Shown piece after piece: positions 1-8,894 of a DNA stretch of 64,000 nt; position 1 is the stretch's first letter; each line of letters starts with the position of its first letter. This stretch comes from Caballeronia sp. Lep1P3. GTDB taxonomy: Bacteria > Pseudomonadota > Gammaproteobacteria > Burkholderiales > Burkholderiaceae. The stretch is from NCBI RefSeq assembly GCF_022879595.1, contig NZ_CP084265.1, positions 2,480,001-2,544,000 on the forward strand, written 5' to 3'. Position numbers and translations under genes: made by a program. The notes beneath the pieces were generated by a model. The model was given only the letters and a program-made list of their open reading frames with translations. It did not search any database and was not told where the DNA came from.

Positions 1-175
1 TCGCGCTGTCATCGAGGATCTGCCAGACTTGAGCGCGTATCAGGTCTACGCGTGCGGCGCGCCGGTGATGGTGGAATCGGCGCAGCGCGATTTCACGCAG
101 CATCACCGCTTGCCGGAGGACGAGTTCTACGCGGATTCGTTCACGAGCGCAGCCGATCTCGCGCATCCGGTCTGA
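1..175 (+). CDS. C-terminal end of a ferredoxin-NADP reductase-type flavoprotein (CDP-6-deoxy-glucoseen reductase-like), partial
   Basis: The reading frame is open from the window edge (first full codon at base 2) to TGA at 173-175, giving about 57 residues. It contains the stretch YQVYACGAPVMVESAQRDF, which resembles the last beta-alpha unit of FNR-family NAD(P)H reductases, where the CG(A/P)P motif contacts the nicotinamide nucleotide. In Burkholderia genomes a protein with this ending is annotated as CDP-6-deoxy-delta-3,4-glucoseen reductase and lies just before argD, as here. The FAD and 2Fe-2S parts would be upstream, outside the window. The family is fairly sure; the substrate implied by the usual name is not. 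Confidence 0.7.
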   Translation, partial: RAVIEDLPDLSAYQVYACGAPVMVESAQRDFTQHHRLPEDEFYADSFTSAADLAHPV

Positions 176-371
176 CGCGCCGAACCGCGATGCCGCCGGC
201 GCGACGAGAAATTCGCCCCGGCGGTTTACACGCGGGAACGTCATAACGTATCCTTCGCGAATGATCCGAATCCTGAACGCACTTCGACGCCGCCGCTCGC
301 CGCTTCCCTAGGGATGCCGCTGGCTCGTCATGCATTCGCGCTCGTTATGTTCGGTTCAAGCGCCAAGAATG

Positions 372-403
372 AAGCCACGGAAATACCGTGGCTTTTTGTT
401 TTT
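372..403 (+). terminator. Intrinsic terminator or attenuator in the argD leader
   Basis: A perfect 9-bp stem (AAGCCACGG 372-380, CCGTGGCTT 386-394) with a 5-nt loop is followed by a T-rich run (TTTTGTTTTTT). It lies about 50 bp before the argD ATG and about 200 bp after the preceding stop. It could end the upstream transcript or attenuate argD. Confidence 0.7.
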
Positions 404-449
404 TGCGCGTCGTTTTTTCACCTGAGTCATCGTCCCGGAGCCCGCTGTC

Positions 450-1634
450 ATGAATTTCAATGAGTACCCCGTCGATTCGCTGATGTACATCACGAACCGC
501 CCCGAGATCGTGTTCACGCACGGCAAGGGTTCCTGGCTCCACGACAACACGGGCAAGCGCTATCTCGACTTCATTCAGGGCTGGGCGGTCAACTCGCTCG
601 GCCATTGCAACGACGGCATGATCGAGGCGCTGGACAAGCAGGCGCGCACGCTCATCAATCCGTCGCCGGCCTTTTACAACGAGCCGATGGCGAAGCTCGC
701 GGGTCTTCTCACGAAGCACAGCTGCTTCGACAAGGTCTTCTTCGCCAACAGCGGCGCGGAGGCGAATGAAGGCGCGATCAAGCTCGCGCGCAAGTGGGGC
801 CGCAAGTTCCGCAACGGCGCATACGAGATCATCACCTTCGATCACAGCTTCCACGGCCGCACGCTCGCGACCATGTCCGCGAGCGGCAAGGCTGGCTGGG
901 ACACCATTTACGCGCCGCAGGTGCCGGGCTTTCCGAAGGCGGACCTGAACGATATCGCGTCGGTCGAGAAGCTCATCAACGAGAAGACGGTCGCCGTGAT
1001 GCTGGAGCCGATTCAGGGCGAAGGCGGCGTGATTCCCGCGACGCGCGAGTTCATGCAGCAACTGCGCGCGCTCACGAAGCGGCACAACCTGCTTCTGATC
1101 GTCGATGAAGTGCAGAGCGGCTGCGGCCGCGCGGGAACGCTCTTCGCGTATGAACTGTCGGGCGTGGACCCGGACATCATGACGCTCGGCAAGGGCATCG
1201 GCGGTGGCGTGCCGCTCGCGGCGTTGCTGTCGACGGCCGATGTCGCGTGCTTCGAAGCGGGCGATCAGGGCGGCACGTACAACGGCAATCCGCTGATGAC
1301 GGCGGTCGGCTATTCGGTGATTTCGCAACTGACCGCGCCGGGCTTCCTCGAGGGCGTGCGCGAGAGCGGCGAATATCTGCGCTCGGAATTGCTGAAGCTG
1401 TCGGACGAGCGCGGCTTCAACGGCGAGCGTGGCGAGGGCCTTCTGCGCGCGTTGCTGCTCGATAGCGACAAGGGACCGCAGATCGTCGAGAAGGCGCGTC
1501 TCATGCAGCCCGACGGGCTGTTGTTGAACGCGGCGCGTCCTAACCTGCTGCGCTTCATGCCGGCGTTGAACGTGACCAAGGACGAAATCGATCTGATGCT
1601 TTCGATGCTGCGATCGGTGCTCGATTCGCTGTGA
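450..1634 (+). CDS. argD: Acetylornithine aminotransferase (class III PLP aminotransferase)
   Basis: The 394-aa protein has the full length of class III aminotransferases. It shows the [15 protein letters not shown] segment near residue 100, FHGRT near 135, the cofactor aspartate in VDEVQSG (219-225) and the PLP-binding lysine in TLGKGIGGG (K248). ArgD converts N-acetylglutamate semialdehyde and glutamate to N-acetylornithine and 2-oxoglutarate in arginine synthesis, in the cytoplasm, and many ArgD enzymes also act on succinyldiaminopimelate in lysine synthesis. The ATG at 450 begins the typical MNFNxYP N-terminus. The gene stands alone behind a leader hairpin and ahead of a repeat array. Succinylornithine or 4-aminobutyrate aminotransferase activity cannot be excluded from sequence, but the family match is strong. 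Confidence 0.85.
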   Translation: MNFNEYPVDSLMYITNRPEIVFTHGKGSWLHDNTGKRYLDFIQGWAVNSLGHCNDGMIEALDKQARTLINPSPAFYNEPMAKLAGLLTKHSCFDKVFFANSGAEANEGAIKLARKWGRKFRNGAYEIITFDHSFHGRTLATMSASGKAGWDTIYAPQVPGFPKADLNDIASVEKLINEKTVAVMLEPIQGEGGVIPATREFMQQLRALTKRHNLLLIVDEVQSGCGRAGTLFAYELSGVDPDIMTLGKGIGGGVPLAALLSTADVACFEAGDQGGTYNGNPLMTAVGYSVISQLTAPGFLEGVRESGEYLRSELLKLSDERGFNGERGEGLLRALLLDSDKGPQIVEKARLMQPDGLLLNAARPNLLRFMPALNVTKDEIDLMLSMLRSVLDSL

Positions 1635-1700
1635 TTTTCCGCGCGTGCGATGCGGCTATCGTGGTGCTGTGATTTGCCGTATTTTGTTTTGTTCGTTTTT

Positions 1701-1923
1701 TCGTGGCGGTCGATTGGGCTGCCCCTTCTCGGGGCGGCAGTCACTTTTCTTATTATCGTGTCGGTCTATTAGCTCGCCCCTCCCCGGGGCGGCAGTCACC
1801 TTTCTTATTCTCGTGTCGGTCTATGCGGCTGCCCCTTCTCGGGGCGGCAGTCACTTTTCTTATTCTCGTGTCGGTCTATTAGCTCGCCCCTGTGCGGGGC
1901 GGCAGTTACTTAAACCGACACGA
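1701..1923. repeat. Four tandem 55-bp repeats with hairpins, arranged A-B-A-B, between convergent argD and livF
   Basis: Units start exactly 55 bp apart at 1701, 1756, 1811 and 1866, each with TCGTG(T/G)CGGTC; the fourth decays after about 1905. Units 1 and 3 share GCTGCCCCTTCTCGGGGC, while units 2 and 4 share TTAGCTCGCCCCT and differ in the loop, so the higher-order period is 110 bp. Every unit has a CCCC/GGGG hairpin followed by GGCAGT(C/T)AC and, in the first three, TTTCTTATT. TCGTGTCGGT (1866-1875) is the inverse of ACCGACACGA (1914-1923), so the last unit sits inside a longer dyad. This occupies most of the 332-bp gap after argD; no other terminator is evident there. An open frame crossing it is not credible as a gene. 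Confidence 0.9.
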
Positions 1924-1966
1924 AATCTAAGCAAGCCCACCCGGAAAGGGAGACAAAAACAAACCC

Positions 1967-2689
1967 TCACTCCCCAAGATAAGCCGCCCGAACCTTAGGA
2001 TCATCGAGCATGACCTTCGCGTCGCCCGACATAGTGACGGTCCCCGAATCCATCACATACCCGCGATTCGCGGCCTGCAACGCCAACCGTGCATTCTGCT
2101 CGACGAGCAGCACCGTCAGCCCTTCGCTCGAAATCTCCCGCACCACTTCGAAGATCTTCTCGACCATGATCGGCGAGAGTCCCATCGACGGTTCGTCGAG
2201 CAAAAGCAGCTTAGGCCGCGAAAGAAGCGCCCGCGCCATGGCAAGCATCTGCTGCTCGCCGCCCGACAACGTACCCGCATACTGCGATGCACGTTCCTTC
2301 AACCGCGGAAAGAAGCCGAACATCCGTTCGGTATCCTTCTGAATGCCATCGCTGTCATTGCGCAGATACGCGCCCATCTGCATGTTCTCGAGAATCGACA
2401 TGCGCGCGAAGATGCCGCGACCTTCCGGCACCATCGCGAGGCCGCGCTTCAGAAGCTCGTGCGTCGGCACGCCCTTGATCGACTGGCCCATGTACTCGAT
2501 ATCGCCCGCGGAAAACGGCTTCAGACCGGTGATGGCCTTCATCGTCGTGGTCTTGCCCGCGCCGTTCGCGCCGATCAGCGTCACCAACTCGCCCTGGCCC
2601 ACTTCGAGATCGACACCCTTCACCGCCTGGATGCCGCCGTAATTCACCTGCAGACCCTTGACCTTCAACATCGCATTCGTGGTCGCCAT
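1967..2689 (-). CDS. livF: Branched-chain amino-acid ABC transporter, ATPase subunit LivF
   Basis: The 240-aa protein is an ABC ATPase with Walker A GANGAGKTT (40-48), signature LSGGEQQ (141-147), Walker B LLLLDEP (161-167) and a switch histidine replaced by Gln in VLLVEQNA, as is typical of LivF. It pairs with LivG under the LivH/LivM channel to import leucine, isoleucine, valine or related amino acids. Its ATG directly follows the livG stop with no spacer, so translation is probably coupled. It is the last gene of livKHMGF on the minus strand and reads into the 55-bp repeat array. The substrate could be another amino acid or urea-like solute, because liv-type operons are multiplied in this family. 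Confidence 0.9.
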   Translation of the reverse strand: MATTNAMLKVKGLQVNYGGIQAVKGVDLEVGQGELVTLIGANGAGKTTTMKAITGLKPFSAGDIEYMGQSIKGVPTHELLKRGLAMVPEGRGIFARMSILENMQMGAYLRNDSDGIQKDTERMFGFFPRLKERASQYAGTLSGGEQQMLAMARALLSRPKLLLLDEPSMGLSPIMVEKIFEVVREISSEGLTVLLVEQNARLALQAANRGYVMDSGTVTMSGDAKVMLDDPKVRAAYLGE

Positions 2690-3472
2690 TTAGTGCACCC
2701 CCGCACCCAGATATGCCTCGATCACCTTCGGGTCCTTCTGCACGTCCTGCGGCAGACCCTCGGCGATCACCTTGCCGTAATCGAGCACCGTCATGCGGTT
2801 GCACAATCCCATCACGAGCTTCACGTCGTGTTCGATCAAAAGAATCGTCTTGCCGTCCGCGCGGATCTTGTCCAGCAGACGCGTCAGTTCGACCTTCTCC
2901 GTCGCGTTCATGCCGGCCGCCGGCTCGTCGAGCGCGAGCAGCTTCGGGTCCGTCGCCAATGCGCGCGCGATTTCCAGACGACGCTGATGCCCATACGACA
3001 GATTGCGCGACGTGTAGTCCGCGTATTGCAGCACGCCCACGTATTCCAGCAGTTCCAGCGCGCGCTCCTTGATCTCGCGCTCCTCACGGCGCTCGGCGGG
3101 CGTCTGGAACACCGCGCCGATCAACCCGTGCTTCGTGCGCACGTGACGCCCGACCATCACGTTCTCCAGCGCAGTCATGCCGCCGAAAAGACGAATGTTC
3201 TGGAACGTGCGCGCGATGCCCGCCTTCGCCACCTGATACACCGCGGTCGGCGTGTACGCTTCGCCGTCGAGCCGGAACTCGCCCGAGTCCGGCGTGTAGA
3301 GGCCGGTAATGACGTTGAAGAACGTCGTCTTGCCCGCGCCGTTCGGACCGATCAGGCCGTAAATCTCGCCTTCCTTGATTTCGAGGCCCACTTCCGAAAG
3401 TGCCTGCAGGCCGCCGAAGCGCTTGTTCACGCCCTTCACGGACAATCGAGTACGTTTGTCGCTCATTTCCAA
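2690..3472 (-). CDS. livG: Branched-chain amino-acid ABC transporter, ATPase subunit LivG
   Basis: The 260-aa ABC ATPase has Walker A GPNGAGKTT (42-50), the LivG-type signature LSYGHQRRLE (158 onward), Walker B LLALDEP (178-184) and a switch histidine in LLIEHDVKLV. The C-terminal PKVIEAYLG is the characteristic LivG ending. It forms a heterodimer with LivF on the cytoplasmic face of the LivHM permease. The gene starts 9 bp after the livM stop and ends immediately before livF. A slightly later ATG (M3) is possible, but the first has an adequate purine-rich upstream region. Confidence 0.9.
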   Translation of the reverse strand: MEMSDKRTRLSVKGVNKRFGGLQALSEVGLEIKEGEIYGLIGPNGAGKTTFFNVITGLYTPDSGEFRLDGEAYTPTAVYQVAKAGIARTFQNIRLFGGMTALENVMVGRHVRTKHGLIGAVFQTPAERREEREIKERALELLEYVGVLQYADYTSRNLSYGHQRRLEIARALATDPKLLALDEPAAGMNATEKVELTRLLDKIRADGKTILLIEHDVKLVMGLCNRMTVLDYGKVIAEGLPQDVQKDPKVIEAYLGAGVH

Positions 3473-3481
3473 ATCCCCCGC

Positions 3482-4651
3482 TTAGGCGCGCACCGGCTTC
3501 TTGCCGCTGCGCTTCGCGATCTTCGCGATCTTGTCTTCGTGCTTCGCGGCGGGCCACAGGCCTTCCGAGCGATACAACATGATGAGCACCATCGCCAGGC
3601 CGTACAGCAACTGGCGGATGACTTCCGTATCCACGATCTGATGGCCGAAGATGGCGTTTTGCAGCGGACCCATCGTCGAGCGCAGGAATTCGGGGAACAC
3701 CGCGAGCAGCACCGCGCCGAGAATCACGCCGGGAATGTGGCCCATGCCGCCGAGCACCACGCACGCCAGCACGACGATCGATTCCCAGAACGTGAACGAT
3801 TCCGGCGACACGAAGCCCTGGAACGCACCGAACATCGCGCCCGACAGGCCGCCGAACGACGCGCCCATCGCGAACGCGAGCAGCTTCACGTTGCGCGTGT
3901 TGATGCCCATCGCTTTCGCGGCGATTTCGTCTTCGCGGATCGCGGCCCACGCGCGCCCGATGCGCGAGTGCTGCAAACGCGTACAGACCCAGATCACGAG
4001 CAGCGCGCCGAGGACGAACAGGTAGTAATACATGTACACCGACGGGAACTTCACGCCGAAGAACTCGTGCGTCTGCGACAGGTTGAAGCCCGCCACCGTC
4101 ACCGGATCGATGCCCGTGATGCCCTTCGGACCGTTCGTGATGTTGATCGGACGATCGAGGTTGTTCATGAAGATCCGCACGATTTCACCGAAACCGAGCG
4201 TCACGATCGCGAGGTAGTCGCCGCGCAGACGCAGCGTCGGTGCGCCGAGCAGCACGCCGAAGGTCGCGGCGAGCGCCATCGCGATCGGCACGATGAGGAG
4301 AAACGGCACATGCAATCCGCCGGGCGCGAGGTGCGCGATCCATTCGAATTGCGAGGTCAATTGCGGCGATGACAGAAGCGCCGCGACATACGCGCCGACC
4401 GCGTAGAACGCGATATAGCCCAGGTCGAGCAGGCCGGCGAAGCCGACCACGACGTTCAGGCCGAGCGCGAGCATCACATAGAGCATCGCGAAATCGAGCA
4501 CGCGCACCCAGTAGTTGCCGCCGGCTGCGCCGATCACCATCGGCGCGGCGATCACGAATACCGCGACGAGAATGCCGACGACGAAGGTTTTCGTCGCGTT
4601 CTTCTCGGGGATGAGCGTCGTCGACGGCTCAATCGGTTGAATCGAAGTCAT
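3482..4651 (-). CDS. livM: Branched-chain amino-acid ABC transporter permease LivM
   Basis: The 389-aa polytopic membrane protein has the LivM core: a hydrophobic N-terminal segment, YVMLALGLNVVVGFAGLLDLGYIAFYAVGAY near residues 60-90, and the EAA-like loop near GRAWAAIREDEIAAKAMGIN that docks to the ATPases. The C-terminal part ends in a basic tail (KIAKIAKRSGKKPVRA), which suits the positive-inside rule. It combines with LivH to form the inner-membrane channel. The start lies 24 bp downstream of the livH stop and is preceded by a GGAG-like site, consistent with one operon. Confidence 0.88.
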   Translation of the reverse strand: MTSIQPIEPSTTLIPEKNATKTFVVGILVAVFVIAAPMVIGAAGGNYWVRVLDFAMLYVMLALGLNVVVGFAGLLDLGYIAFYAVGAYVAALLSSPQLTSQFEWIAHLAPGGLHVPFLLIVPIAMALAATFGVLLGAPTLRLRGDYLAIVTLGFGEIVRIFMNNLDRPINITNGPKGITGIDPVTVAGFNLSQTHEFFGVKFPSVYMYYYLFVLGALLVIWVCTRLQHSRIGRAWAAIREDEIAAKAMGINTRNVKLLAFAMGASFGGLSGAMFGAFQGFVSPESFTFWESIVVLACVVLGGMGHIPGVILGAVLLAVFPEFLRSTMGPLQNAIFGHQIVDTEVIRQLLYGLAMVLIMLYRSEGLWPAAKHEDKIAKIAKRSGKKPVRA

Positions 4652-4675
4652 TTTTCTAGCTCCTCACGCGAGTCT

Positions 4676-5626
4676 TTAAGCGCGGTCCGCGACACGTTCG
4701 CCGAGCAAACCCGACGGACGGAACACGAGCACGATGATCAGCACGATGAAGGCGAACACGTCCTGATAATTGCTGCCGAAGACGCCGCCCGTCAGATTGC
4801 CGATGTAACCGGCGCCCAACTGTTCGATCAGCCCGAGAAGCACGCCGCCGACCATCGCGCCGCCCAGGTTGCCGATGCCGCCCAGCACCGCCGCCGTGAA
4901 CGCCTTGAGCCCCGGGATGAAGCCCATGTAGAAGTGCGCGTTGCCGTATTCGGAAGCGATCATGACGCCCGCGAGCGCAGCAAGCGCCGAGCCGATCATG
5001 AAGGTGGCCGAGATCACGAAGTTCGGATTCACGCCCATCAGCGACGCGACGCCGGGGTTTTCGGCGATGGCGCGCATCGCGCGGCCGAGCTTGGTCTTGT
5101 GCACGAGCAGCAGCAGGCCGCCCATCACGAGGAACGCGACGACGATGATGACGATTTCGGTCATCGAGATGACGGCGCCGGGGCGCGTCTCGGTCGCGGT
5201 GATGACGTTGATCGGATCGGTCGGCAGAAGCTGCGGGAACGCGAGCGGATTGCGGCCCCAGATCATCATCGCGACGGTCTGAAGGAGGATCGACACGCCG
5301 ATCGCGGTAATGAGCGGCGCGAGGCGCGGCGCGCGGCGCAGTGGCCGGTAAGCGACGCGTTCGATCGTGTAGCCGACCACCGCGCAGACGACCGCCGCGA
5401 CGACGAGCGCGATCGTCAGCATGATCGGCCCGGGCATGTTCGGAAAGTGATTCTGCATGACGCCGATCGCGGAGAGCGCGACCATCGCGCCGACCATCAG
5501 CACGTCGCCGTGCGCGAAGTTGATGATGCCGAGAATGCCGTACACCATCGTGTAACCCAACGCGATGATGGCGTAGACGCTGCCAAGCACCAGACCGTTG
5601 AGAATCTGCTGGATGAAAATATCCAT
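4676..5626 (-). CDS. livH: Branched-chain amino-acid ABC transporter permease LivH
   Basis: The 316-aa permease begins MDIFIQQILNGLVLGSVYAI, the signature of LivH, and has about eight hydrophobic segments and the docking loop RAIAENPGVASLMGVN. It is the partner of LivM. An AAGGAG ribosome-binding site lies 6 bp upstream of the ATG. A 230-bp gap separates it from livK. In that gap, on the transcribed strand, lie a 6-bp GC stem (GCCCGC/GCGGGC) and a weak short hairpin followed by seven Ts. This is the usual place for partial attenuation that leaves the binding protein in excess over the membrane subunits, but the structure is too weak to list as a terminator. Confidence 0.88.
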   Translation of the reverse strand: MDIFIQQILNGLVLGSVYAIIALGYTMVYGILGIINFAHGDVLMVGAMVALSAIGVMQNHFPNMPGPIMLTIALVVAAVVCAVVGYTIERVAYRPLRRAPRLAPLITAIGVSILLQTVAMMIWGRNPLAFPQLLPTDPINVITATETRPGAVISMTEIVIIVVAFLVMGGLLLLVHKTKLGRAMRAIAENPGVASLMGVNPNFVISATFMIGSALAALAGVMIASEYGNAHFYMGFIPGLKAFTAAVLGGIGNLGGAMVGGVLLGLIEQLGAGYIGNLTGGVFGSNYQDVFAFIVLIIVLVFRPSGLLGERVADRA

Positions 5627-5856
5627 TTAAAGCTCCTTAGCCCCGTGCGACCGGATCACGCTTTATCGCCGGCCGATAAGCCGGTGTGAAGCGAAATCTG
5701 GAGCGGCACTGCGCGTACTTTTAAAAAAACCGGTAAAGGTCGATAACCTGCATTGCGCCTGCCTTCACGCCCGCCTCCGGATAGGTGCGGGCATCCGCCA
5801 GACGGCTGCGAAACGGCGCGTTCGGTCAGGCGCCGCAAGACTGCTAACGCCCGCTG

Positions 5857-7074
5857 CTACTGCTTCACGACGTCGAGCACGTCCTTCTTTTTGTCCTTGA
5901 AGTCGTAAAGCGTGATGGTGCCGGCCTTCAGGTCGCCCTTGTCGTCGAAAGCGATATGTCCCGTCAGGCCGTTGAAGTCCGTCGTGGGCATCGCCGCCAG
6001 CACTCTGGCCGCTTCGATGGAATTGGCGCGCTTCATTGCGTCGACGATCACGTACATCGCGTCATACGTGAACGGCGCGTAAATCTGCACCGGCGTGTGA
6101 AAACGTGCTTCGTACCTCTGCGCGAAGTCCGCGCCCTTGTCCATATTCGCGAGCGCCGGCCCCGCTTCCGAGCACACGACATTCGCCGCCGCGTCGCCCG
6201 CGAGTTCCGGCAACTGCTGGGTGCAGACGCCGTCGCCTGCAAGGATCTTCGCCTTGATGCCGAGCGCGGCCGCTTCCTTCGCGAACGGGCCGCCCGTCAC
6301 GTCCATGCCGCCGTACATCACGGCGTCCGGCTGGATGCGCCTGATCTTCGTCAGAATCGCCTTGAAATTGCGCGCTTTCTCCGTGGTCGACTCGCGCGCC
6401 GCGACCTTCGCGCCGCCCGCCTGCAGCGTCTTCGCGAACTCGTCGGCGAGACCGCGGCCATAGGCAGTGGCGTCATCGACGATCACGACTTTCTTCGCGT
6501 GCAGCGTCTTCATCGCGTAGTTGGCGAGCACGGGGCCTTGCAGCGCGTCGGTCGCCACGAGGCGAAACGTCGTCTTGTACCCTTGCTTCGTGTATTGCGG
6601 GTTGGTCGTCGACGGCGAAATCTCCGCGATGCCCGCATCGCTATAGATTTTCGACGCCGGAATCGACACGCCCGAGTTCATATGGCCGATGACCGCGACC
6701 ACATGGTCGTCCACGAGACGCTGCGCGGCTTCTTCGCCGGTGCGCGGATCGGCTGCGTCGTCCTGGCTATCCAGTTCGAGACGAATGGAACGCCCGTCGA
6801 TAGTGAGCCCCTGCGCGCTGATCTCTTCCAGAGCGAGCCGCGCGCCGTTCTCGTTGTCCTTGCCCAGGTGTGCCTGCGTTCCGGATAACGGCGCGACGTG
6901 GCCGATCTTTACCACCGTCGCTTCGCTCGCTGGCGCGCTCGCCGTCGCGGCGACCGCCGCGCTCGCCGCTGGCGCCGCCCCGCTCGCTCCGCCTTCGTCC
7001 TTCTTGCCGCATGCCGTTGCCATTGCAACCGCAGCCGCGATGGACACGGCATGAGCAAACTTGAATCGCATCAA
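5857..7074 (-). CDS. livK: Branched-chain amino-acid binding lipoprotein LivK/LivJ type
   Basis: The 405-aa protein has a signal peptide ending in a lipobox-like ATAC with Cys22, followed by an Ala/Ser/Gly-rich flexible stretch to about residue 53. The periplasmic-binding-protein type 1 fold follows, with GHVAPLSGTQAHLGKDNENGARL, VIGHMNSGVSIPASKIY and VVIVDDATAYGRGLADEF. It captures the amino acid outside the inner membrane and delivers it to LivHMGF. A lipoprotein anchor is unusual for a proteobacterial LivK, which is normally a free periplasmic protein, but the cysteine position supports it. The gene is first in the liv operon, with a GGAG site before the ATG. The exact amino acid bound cannot be read from sequence. 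Confidence 0.85.
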   Translation of the reverse strand: MMRFKFAHAVSIAAAVAMATACGKKDEGGASGAAPAASAAVAATASAPASEATVVKIGHVAPLSGTQAHLGKDNENGARLALEEISAQGLTIDGRSIRLELDSQDDAADPRTGEEAAQRLVDDHVVAVIGHMNSGVSIPASKIYSDAGIAEISPSTTNPQYTKQGYKTTFRLVATDALQGPVLANYAMKTLHAKKVVIVDDATAYGRGLADEFAKTLQAGGAKVAARESTTEKARNFKAILTKIRRIQPDAVMYGGMDVTGGPFAKEAAALGIKAKILAGDGVCTQQLPELAGDAAANVVCSEAGPALANMDKGADFAQRYEARFHTPVQIYAPFTYDAMYVIVDAMKRANSIEAARVLAAMPTTDFNGLTGHIAFDDKGDLKAGTITLYDFKDKKKDVLDVVKQ

Positions 7075-7135
7075 ACAGGTCTCCTGCGCCTATCAAAACC
7101 GTTGCCAGAAGCCCTTCCAGGCTCAGAACGCGCGA

Positions 7136-7163
7136 ATTGTAACGCTAAATATGAGACGAGCAA
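7136..7163 (-). promoter_or_regulatory. Candidate sigma-70 promoter of livK
   Basis: On the minus strand TTGCTC (7163-7158) is followed after 16 bp by TACAAT (7141-7136), about 60 bp upstream of the livK ATG. The -10 matches 5 of 6 consensus bases and the -35 only 3 of 6, so this is a moderate candidate. Confidence 0.4.
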
Positions 7164-7421
7164 TATTCTTGCGTGGCGGGGTTTTCCAGCATTGCAACCC
7201 GCATTTTTCGACGATTTTTCGCCCAAAGCGCAACCGGGTTGCGATCGCGATCAGTGCAGCAGTTGCACCACAATGAACGAGCGGGTTTCCGCGAAAGCGG
7301 CGCGATTACGTTTGCGTGCGCCGTCGAGGGAAATCCCTAACGTCTAAAAGGTGCGTCGAGCGCGCCCCAAAACGGGGAATTCGATTAGCTGGAACGGCAT
7401 GGTGCTCGGAGAAAGGAGCCG

Positions 7422-7446
7422 AAAAAAAAGCGCCTGGAGGCGCTTT
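7422..7446 (-). terminator. Intrinsic terminator of fkpB-ispH
   Basis: An 8-bp stem (AAAGCGCC 7427-7434, GGCGCTTT 7439-7446) with a TGGA loop is followed on the minus strand by a run of Ts. It lies about 20 bp past the ispH stop. Confidence 0.85.
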
Positions 7447-7467
7447 CTTTTCGAAGAATCCATCTAA

Positions 7468-8436
7468 TCACTGAGGCAACGACAACCCGCGCGGCAACGG
7501 AAACGAGATGGTTTCCTCGATTCCTTCCAGCGAGCGCACGCTGCGCACGCCAAGGTCGCGCAAACGCGCGATCACCGCCTGCGCGAGCACTTCCGGCGCC
7601 GATGCGCCCGCCGTCACGCCGATGCGCTTCTTGCCTTGCACCCACGCCGGATCGATCTGGGTCGGCGAATCGACCATATAGGCGGGAATGCCGCTGCGCT
7701 CGGCCACTTCGCGCAGACGGCTGGAGTTCGAGCTGTTCGGGCTGCCGACCACGATCACGACATCGCACTGCGGCGCGAGAAACTTGACCGCATCCTGACG
7801 GTTTTGCGTCGCGTAACAGATGTCCTGCTTCTTCGGCTCCTTGACAGCGGGATATTTGTTCTTGAGCGCCTCGATGATGGCCGAGGCGTCGTCGACGGAA
7901 AGCGTCGTCTGCGTGACATACGCAATGCGGCTCGGGTCGCGCAGGTCAAGCTTCAGCACGTCGTCGATATCTTCGACGAGATGCATGCCCTCGCCCGACT
8001 GCCCCATCGTGCCTTCCACTTCGGGGTGTCCCTTGTGGCCGATCATCACGATGTCGAAGCCTTCCTGACGCATCTTCGCCACTTCCATGTGCACCTTGGT
8101 CACGAGCGGGCACGTCGCGTCGAACACGCGCAGGCCGCGCGTTTGCGCTTCGGCGCGCACCGCCTTCGAGACGCCGTGCGCGCTGAAGATCAGCGTGCTG
8201 CCTTCCGGCACGTCCGACAATTCCTCGATGAAGATCGCGCCCTTCTTGCGCAGGTCCGCGACGACATACGCGTTGTGGACGATCTCGTGGCGCACGTAAA
8301 TGGGCGCGCCGAAGAGCTTGATCGCGCGCTCGACGATCTCGATGGCGCGGTCGACGCCCGCGCAGAAACCGCGCGGCTGCGCGAGCAGGATTTCGATGTC
8401 GGTCTCGATATCGGTGAGGCTTTCGATCAGGCTCAT
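7468..8436 (-). CDS. ispH: 4-hydroxy-3-methylbut-2-enyl diphosphate reductase
   Basis: IspH (LytB) makes isopentenyl and dimethylallyl diphosphate from HMBPP in the last step of the MEP isoprenoid pathway, using a [4Fe-4S] cluster. The 322-aa protein has the three conserved cysteines (C25 in [12 protein letters not shown]109 in DATCPLV, C207 in CYATQ), the substrate histidines in RHEIVHN and GHKGHPE, and the SPNSSNS motif. It carries about 13 residues before the [12 protein letters not shown] core that shorter homologues lack; a later start cannot be excluded. It lies 2 bp after fkpB, the same pairing as fkpB-ispH in enterobacteria, and is followed by a clear terminator. Confidence 0.95.
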   Translation of the reverse strand: MSLIESLTDIETDIEILLAQPRGFCAGVDRAIEIVERAIKLFGAPIYVRHEIVHNAYVVADLRKKGAIFIEELSDVPEGSTLIFSAHGVSKAVRAEAQTRGLRVFDATCPLVTKVHMEVAKMRQEGFDIVMIGHKGHPEVEGTMGQSGEGMHLVEDIDDVLKLDLRDPSRIAYVTQTTLSVDDASAIIEALKNKYPAVKEPKKQDICYATQNRQDAVKFLAPQCDVVIVVGSPNSSNSSRLREVAERSGIPAYMVDSPTQIDPAWVQGKKRIGVTAGASAPEVLAQAVIARLRDLGVRSVRSLEGIEETISFPLPRGLSLPQ

Positions 8437-8438
8437 GG

Positions 8439-8894
8439 CTACAGGATTCCGATGATTTTCACTTCGAAGGCGAGCGCCTGGCCGGCGAGCGGGTGATTGA
8501 AGTCGAAAAGCGCCGAGGTCTCGCCCACTTCCTTGAGCACGCCCGCATAGCGTCCGCCGTTGGGCGCGTTGAATTCGACGAGATCGCCGGGAGAAAAATC
8601 CTCGCCGACCATGCTGTTTTCGCGCAGCGTCGCGAGCGACACGCGTTGCAGCAGTTCCGGATTGCGCGGCCCGAACGCCTGCTCCGGCGTTAGCCGAAAG
8701 GTCGAATGGTGCCCGACCTTGAGCCCGATCAGAATGTCTTCGAGCGGCGGCGCGAGTTGGCCCGCGCCGAGCAGGAGCGTCGCGGGCTTGTCGGTGAAGG
8801 TGTTGACGATGTCGGCGCCGTCGGCCAGTGCCAGCCGGTAATGGAGCGTGACGTGGGAACCGGGCTTGACCTCGGAGATATCGATGATGCTCAT
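8439..8894 (-). CDS. fkpB: FKBP-type peptidyl-prolyl isomerase, SlpA/FkpB type
   Basis: From the ATG at 8894 the protein has 151 residues starting [19 protein letters not shown], the normal N-terminus of the family. A longer frame reaching 8990 is arginine-rich, low-complexity sequence and is unlikely to be translated. Features are the FKBP half-strand [10 protein letters not shown], the insert-in-flap sequence with [17 protein letters not shown], and [18 protein letters not shown], a hallmark of SlyD/SlpA proteins. It catalyses proline isomerisation and acts as a cytoplasmic chaperone. Unlike SlyD it has no metal-binding histidine tail. The gene is the first of a two-gene unit with ispH. Confidence 0.9.
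   Translation of the reverse strand: MSIIDISEVKPGSHVTLHYRLALADGADIVNTFTDKPATLLLGAGQLAPPLEDILIGLKVGHHSTFRLTPEQAFGPRNPELLQRVSLATLRENSMVGEDFSPGDLVEFNAPNGGRYAGVLKEVGETSALFDFNHPLAGQALAFEVKIIGIL

Larger units (their letters stand above)
7075..7467. other. Intergenic region between ispH end and livK start
   Basis: 393 bp with no credible gene. It holds the livK promoter candidate near 7136-7163 and the ispH terminator at 7422-7446. The middle part (7165-7400) has several GCAACC/GGTTGC-like short inverted words but no clear operator. Confidence 0.6.

Noticed and set aside
1701..1923. CRISPR array
   Set aside because: Units are contiguous with no unique spacers, and no cas gene is present.
1645..1998. 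A 117-residue frame across the 55-bp repeats
   Set aside because: It exists only because the repeats contain no stop in that frame; 55 is not a multiple of three, so units are read in different frames and the peptide has no conserved repeat.
2459..4372. A 637-residue frame on the plus strand through livG/livM
   Set aside because: It opposes well-supported livF, livG and livM genes and has shadow composition (His/Arg/Asp-rich) without domains.
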